In this document: positions 5,616 to 8,455 of the stretch, piece by piece
Layout: each line of letters opens with the position of its first letter
Numbering within the stretch: position 1 is the stretch's first letter
Source of the DNA: Methylococcus sp. UBA6136
GTDB lineage: Bacteria > Pseudomonadota > Gammaproteobacteria > Methylococcales > Methylococcaceae
DNA: 8,455 nucleotides
Direction: 5' to 3'
Assembly (NCBI GenBank): GCA_002423305.1
Contig: DIVI01000232.1
Span: 1 to 8,455 of the forward strand
The notes under the pieces: model-generated
What the model saw: only the letters and a program-made list of their open reading frames with translations
Told to the model about the DNA's origin: nothing
Database searches by the model: none
Program-made: the position numbers and the translations under genes

Positions 5616-7547
5616 TCAACCCTGTTCACTGCGGAAACATAGCTCGAAAACGACTTCCTGGGCGGTGGGGCAATAGCGTAATTCACCGCCGAGCTGCTTG
5701 GCCAGCCGGGCGGAGAGGAACAATCCGAGGCCGCTGCCGGTGTACTCATGAGCACGCGGATGGCGGTAGTACTTCTGGAAGACCTGGTCTGGGTCAGGCC
5801 AGCCGGCCTTGCCGGGTAGATTGGCGACGCGGATCGAAAATCTGTTGGGGTCCAGGCCAACCGGGGCGCCAAGACGGACAGTGATCGTGCTGTCGGTCGG
5901 GCTGTATTTGCAGGCGTTGTCGATGAGATTGGCGACGATCAGACGCAGCAGCAACGGGTCGGTTTCGAGGATGGTCGGCGGGGCCTCGCTCAGCAGGTCC
6001 ACGCGGTGAGCCTGGGTTGTGTGCCGGATGATGTCGGCCAGTTCCTCGGCGAGACAACAGGCAAGCCGCTGACCGGGGACATCCTGATCGTTTAGCCGCT
6101 CCACCTGCATACAGCGTTGAACGATGTGGTTCATGTCGCGGATGGAGCGTTCGGCTTCGTCTTTCATATCGTCCGTGAGCGTCTTGGCGCCCAACACCAT
6201 GCGCACCACGGCCAGCGGGGTCTTCAGTTCATGGGTGAGCATGGTCAGGAATTGGGCCTGCTCCTGTCGCTGTTCCAGTTCGGCTTCCGCCCGTCGTTCG
6301 GCGCATTCCCGCGCGGCTTCGGCCGCGGTGAGCTGTCGTTCGCTCTCGCGCATCCGGCGAATCATCATGAGCAACATGGCCAGGCCCGACACCAGGCTGT
6401 AGATGAGAAAACCATCGAACACCAGAAAACTGGCCTGCGTCAGCCCCAGAAGCGGCAATACAGAGGTCATGAATCCCAGAAAAATGGCGCTGTACAGCAG
6501 GATAATGGCCCGACGCGACAAGGGAAGCCGGTTTCCGGGCGCGAGCTTTTCCGGGTTGGGTGTCGTCAGTGCCAGCAAGAGGGTCAAACAAACCCCGATC
6601 AGCACCACCCCCCCGTTGAGCATGAAGGCCTGTTGTGACTGATCGAACAGCAACAGTGCGTACTCGAACACCAAGCCCGCTGCGAGAACCAGCAACAGTT
6701 TTAGACCCAGGGCGTTGGCGTGAAAGGATCGCAACAGATGGTAATCGAACAAACAACCGAGGAGCGTATAGAGCGGCAAGGTCCAATCGGTGAATTGACC
6801 GGGTGTGATGGCGGTCAGGCCGTCTGGCCAGAACTCCCGCGCGTAACCGAGATAACCCACCATGTAGATCAAACCGACCGTCTGTTTCAGCGTAAACAGC
6901 AGCAACAGGCGGTCAGGCCGAATCAGCCAGTGGCTGGCGCCCCAGAGACTCAGCAGAGCAAGAAATGCCAGGAACAGGCTGTAGAGCATTTCCTGCTGGC
7001 GATCCAGGCGCAGGGTCTCTGGCCCGGACAGGGCTTGTACCTGCAAAAGCCTGGAGCTGGTCGAGGCGACGCGCAGCCAGATCTCCCGGGGCTGGTCATC
7101 TTGCGGGATCACGAGATTGTTATTGAGCGAGCGATAGGCGTCTGCCGAACCGGGCAGGTTGTCACCCGTGACTTGGTTGCCCAGCGATTGGTAGCGCGGA
7201 TCGTAGAGACCCACTTCGTCGAGATAGCCGGGCCGGATGCGCAGGATCAGCGGCTCGTCGGCATCACCGGTTTCGGGCTCGATGTGCAGACGAACCCACA
7301 AGACCGACCGACCATAGCCCCCGCTCAGAATATTGCTGAACGGGATAAAGGTCTGGGATTGAACCTGCTGAAAATCCATCGCGGCGGTGGCATCCTCAAA
7401 CAGCGCCCGTCCGGTGATGCGATCCTGGGCGGGGGCGGTCTGTGTGATCAACGACAGCAGGAGGAACACAATTACCCGGAAATAGGGATAGCTGCTCCCG
7501 GCGTAGCGCCATGGATTGGGAAAAGCAGATCGGGCTGTGGCTGCCAT
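5616..7547 (-). CDS. Membrane sensor histidine kinase with 7TMR-DISM-type sensor
   Basis: This 643-residue kinase appears complete. A signal peptide at about 23-40 (VIVFLLLSLITQTAPA) precedes a periplasmic domain at 45-175 of the 7TMR-DISMED2 type (GRSVLWVRLHIE, EIWLRVAST), a fold thought to bind carbohydrate-like ligands. About seven membrane helices lie at 188-396 (7TMR-DISM), followed by a short coiled coil at 398-432. The HisKA box is LTHELKTPLAVVRM, with the phosphorylated residue H439. The ATPase domain has N540 and N544 in LIVANLIDNACKYSP, QVFQKYYRHP as the F-box region, and the lid GSGLGLFLSARLAKQLGGEL at 604-623. The G1 box is atypical, VANLPGKAGWPD in place of a DxGxG motif; I recall this in related kinases. 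ATG 7547 follows an AGGA-type ribosome site. The intact regulator at 2304-3008 is a plausible partner. The regulator slot directly downstream holds the Fic gene and a regulator remnant. Confidence 0.95.
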   Translation of the reverse strand: MAATARSAFPNPWRYAGSSYPYFRVIVFLLLSLITQTAPAQDRITGRALFEDATAAMDFQQVQSQTFIPFSNILSGGYGRSVLWVRLHIEPETGDADEPLILRIRPGYLDEVGLYDPRYQSLGNQVTGDNLPGSADAYRSLNNNLVIPQDDQPREIWLRVASTSSRLLQVQALSGPETLRLDRQQEMLYSLFLAFLALLSLWGASHWLIRPDRLLLLFTLKQTVGLIYMVGYLGYAREFWPDGLTAITPGQFTDWTLPLYTLLGCLFDYHLLRSFHANALGLKLLLVLAAGLVFEYALLLFDQSQQAFMLNGGVVLIGVCLTLLLALTTPNPEKLAPGNRLPLSRRAIILLYSAIFLGFMTSVLPLLGLTQASFLVFDGFLIYSLVSGLAMLLMMIRRMRESERQLTAAEAARECAERRAEAELEQRQEQAQFLTMLTHELKTPLAVVRMVLGAKTLTDDMKDEAERSIRDMNHIVQRCMQVERLNDQDVPGQRLACCLAEELADIIRHTTQAHRVDLLSEAPPTILETDPLLLRLIVANLIDNACKYSPTDSTITVRLGAPVGLDPNRFSIRVANLPGKAGWPDPDQVFQKYYRHPRAHEYTGSGLGLFLSARLAKQLGGELRYCPTAQEVVFELCFRSEQG

Positions 7548-7609
7548 GGTGTCCTGTCAAGTTTGCGTCGGGGTGGTGAATGTAGCACTCACGCCCGCGC
7601 AAACCTTGC

Positions 7610-7626
7610 AAAAGCTTAACGACCCA
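7610..7626 (-). promoter_or_regulatory. Candidate regulator site upstream of the histidine kinase
   Basis: The minus strand reads TGGGTCGTTAAGCTTTT, with 16 of 17 bases identical to the site at 2243-2259. GTTAAGCTTTTGC is followed directly by AAGGTTTGC, a rough tandem repeat of the kind OmpR-type regulators bind. One end merges with a short palindrome, CGACCCA-T-TGGGTCG (7620-7634). The site lies about 65-80 bases upstream of the kinase start, between the gene and the insertion element. Confidence 0.4.
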
Positions 7627-7647
7627 TTGGGTCGATCAACTAAACAA

Positions 7648-7718
7648 CCACCGTCTAGAAGACGGTGGGTTCGTATAACGGACTGAAAGTCCGGATACGC
7701 GTCGGCTGAACGACGCGT
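7648..7718 (-). repeat. Hairpins at the 3' (right) end of the IS200-type element
   Basis: Three perfect hairpins follow one another. CCACCGTC/GACGGTGG (7648-7655 and 7661-7668) has loop TAGAA, CGGACT/AGTCCG (7679-7684 and 7688-7693) has loop GAA, and ACGCGTCG/CGACGCGT (7697-7704 and 7711-7718) has loop GCTGAA. The last directly abuts the transposase stop codon. The outermost is the likely terminal structure recognised by the transposase; the inner ones may limit transcription. Confidence 0.7.
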
Positions 7719-8150
7719 CTATTCCGGTTCCATCTGAAAGTTGTCACCGATGTTCGGTTCAAAATGATGCTCCAAGTACTGACGGATCATTTCCTCGGTC
7801 ATCTGCCCTACCGTTGCACAGAAATAGCCTCTCGCCCAAAAATGCTGCCCCCAATAACGCCTCTTCAAATGCGGAAACTCTTCAAGCAGATAATTGGCCG
7901 TCCGCCCCTTGATACGTCTCATGATCTCGCTCGGCGCCAAGGATGGCGGTGCACTGACCAAAATGTGCACATGATCCTTGCTGACTACGCCTTTCACGAT
8001 CCGTATCTCAAAGGCCGCGCAGGTCTGCCTCACCAACTCCCGCACGCGCTCCGCGACGTCACCCGTCAGCACCTTGTAGCGGTATTTCGTCACCCACACA
8101 AAGTGATACTCAATCTGATAAACCGTATGGCTGCCATACAGGTACTCCAT
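7719..8150 (-). CDS. tnpA: IS200/IS605-family Y1 transposase TnpA
   Basis: This 143-residue single-strand DNA transposase acts as a dimer, nicking and joining element ends through a tyrosine. Numbered from the ATG at 8150, the family signature begins SHTVYQIEYHFVWVTKYRYK. The HUH metal motif is H60-x-H62 in DHVHILVS, and the catalytic tyrosine is probably Y125 in MTEEMIRQYLEHH. RYWGQHFWARGYFCATVG is also characteristic. The length fits the family, and all motifs needed for activity appear present. I chose ATG 8150 over an upstream GTG at 8168 because GGAGGAGG at 8155-8162 is an ideal ribosome site for the ATG and would lie within the longer version. It stands alone, flanked by hairpins. A REP-associated transposase is less likely given the size and the lack of dispersed REP repeats. 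Confidence 0.95.
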   Translation of the reverse strand: MEYLYGSHTVYQIEYHFVWVTKYRYKVLTGDVAERVRELVRQTCAAFEIRIVKGVVSKDHVHILVSAPPSLAPSEIMRRIKGRTANYLLEEFPHLKRRYWGQHFWARGYFCATVGQMTEEMIRQYLEHHFEPNIGDNFQMEPE

Positions 8151-8180
8151 GGCACCTCCTCCATTCACAGCTCCATTGTC

Positions 8181-8209
8181 TCAGCTAAAGCTGACCGGCT
8201 GAAGCCGGT
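8181..8209 (-). repeat. Hairpins at the 5' (left) end of the IS200-type element
   Basis: Two adjacent hairpins occur: TCAGCT/AGCTGA (8181-8186 and 8189-8194) with a two-base loop, and ACCGGCT/AGCCGGT (8194-8200 and 8203-8209) with loop GA. The outer stem on the minus strand, ACCGGCTTCAGCCGGT, resembles in style the terminal CCACCGTC stem at the other end, as expected for paired IS200-type ends. In related elements such a stem also hides the transposase message from ribosomes. Confidence 0.65.
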
Positions 8210-8220
8210 GGTTTGAACCC

Positions 8221-8455
8221 TGTGATGGAAAATCAAGTTTTAATGGAACTGCACTGCATAAGCGACTCAGGCAGGGTGGCGGAACTTCGCGCCCAGGGTC
8301 TATGACTCGCCCACGCGCGGGGCTCGGTTAAGAGCGGTGATAAGGTCGATTTCGCTGGCCGTCATTCTGGCTTCGTTGCATGGCCCTTTTAGGCTTTGGG
8401 CTGCGCGATCGACGGTAGGGAACCTCGAAAAACAGCGCTTCGACAAGGCCCTCCT
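8221..8455. other. Right-edge sequence, possible 3' end of an unidentified minus-strand gene
   Basis: One minus-strand frame is open from the window edge to TAG at 8300-8302 (52 codons). It ends with MTASEIDLITALNRAPRVG followed by ES. Another frame is open to TAA near 8330, starting EGLVEALFFEVPYRRSRSPK. I recognise neither, and only one at most can be real. No other feature was seen. Sequence beyond the window is needed to decide. Confidence 0.25.

Larger units (their letters stand above)
7648..8209 (-). mobile_element. IS200/IS605-family insertion element, single-gene type
   Basis: A Y1 transposase gene is flanked by short imperfect-palindrome structures on both sides, as in IS200-type elements, which transpose as single-stranded DNA and leave no target duplication. 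No tnpB or IscB gene is present. The limits given are the outer edges of the outermost hairpins (7648-7668 and 8194-8209); the true ends probably extend some bases further, and I could not fix the cleavage sites. The element sits just upstream of the histidine kinase and in the same orientation, so it may separate that gene from older upstream sequence. Confidence 0.85.

Noticed and set aside
5573..5872. N-terminal extension of the Fic frame up to 5872
   Set aside because: These 100 codons read the kinase ATPase domain in another frame and show no Fic-related sequence; DUF4172 similarity begins just after ATG 5572.
6720..7619. Long plus-strand open frame (299 codons) opposite the kinase
   Set aside because: It lies antisense to a kinase gene with complete family motifs, its product is Gln/Gly/Arg-rich without a domain, and GC-rich genes often leave such open antisense frames.
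7719..8168. Longer transposase start at GTG 8168
   Set aside because: The first six codons contain the GGAGGAGG ribosome site that serves ATG 8150, and family members begin near that ATG.
1..8455. CRISPR arrays, tRNA or rRNA genes
   Set aside because: No regularly spaced repeats and no tRNA cloverleaf or rRNA gene sequence were seen on either strand; the ten-base rRNA-tail match at 2151-2160 is isolated.

Overview
The window looks like accessory DNA of a moderately GC-rich proteobacterium. The gene families (a 7TMR-DISMED2 histidine kinase, a Phd/UPF0175-DUF3368 toxin-antitoxin pair, an IS200-type transposase, a DUF4172 Fic protein) fit Gamma- or Betaproteobacteria, but nothing here identifies the genus. 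Every gene I trust lies on the minus strand, so transcription runs from high to low coordinates.

Layout from right to left. A right-edge stretch (8210-8455) with no secure gene leads into an IS200-like element with a single tnpA (7719-8150) flanked by hairpins (7648-7718 and 8181-8209). Next comes a complete membrane histidine kinase (5616-7547). A Fic-family AMP-transferase-like gene (4428-5572) follows, with a two-base insertion that throws its C-terminal winged helix out of frame. A response-regulator 3' remnant (4257-4385) comes next, then a toxin-antitoxin pair (antitoxin 3801-4145, PIN/DUF3368 toxin 3328-3819). Then come an intact OmpR-type response regulator (2304-3008) and a large two-anchor envelope protein with a lipobox (697-2136). 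The left 480 bases hold no convincing gene.

The most interesting structure is 4257-5618. A kinase gene is followed not by its regulator but by a Fic gene bounded by a 21-bp perfect inverted repeat on the kinase side and a 13-bp perfect inverted repeat on the other. Directly beyond the second repeat lie the last ~35 codons of an OmpR-type regulator, 17 of 24 residues identical in its best block to the intact regulator 1.3 kb away. The simplest reading is that a kinase-regulator operon was broken when the Fic and toxin-antitoxin genes arrived, or that the regulator was duplicated and one copy decayed.

The kinase, the intact regulator and the envelope protein may still form one regulon: GTTAAGCTT or GTTAAGGTT lies upstream of each start, within a 16/17 match for kinase and envelope protein. 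The Fic start codon lies inside the 21-bp hairpin, which begins 5 bases after the kinase stop, so translation may be coupled to kinase translation. All assignments rest on reading motifs by eye; no database search was possible.
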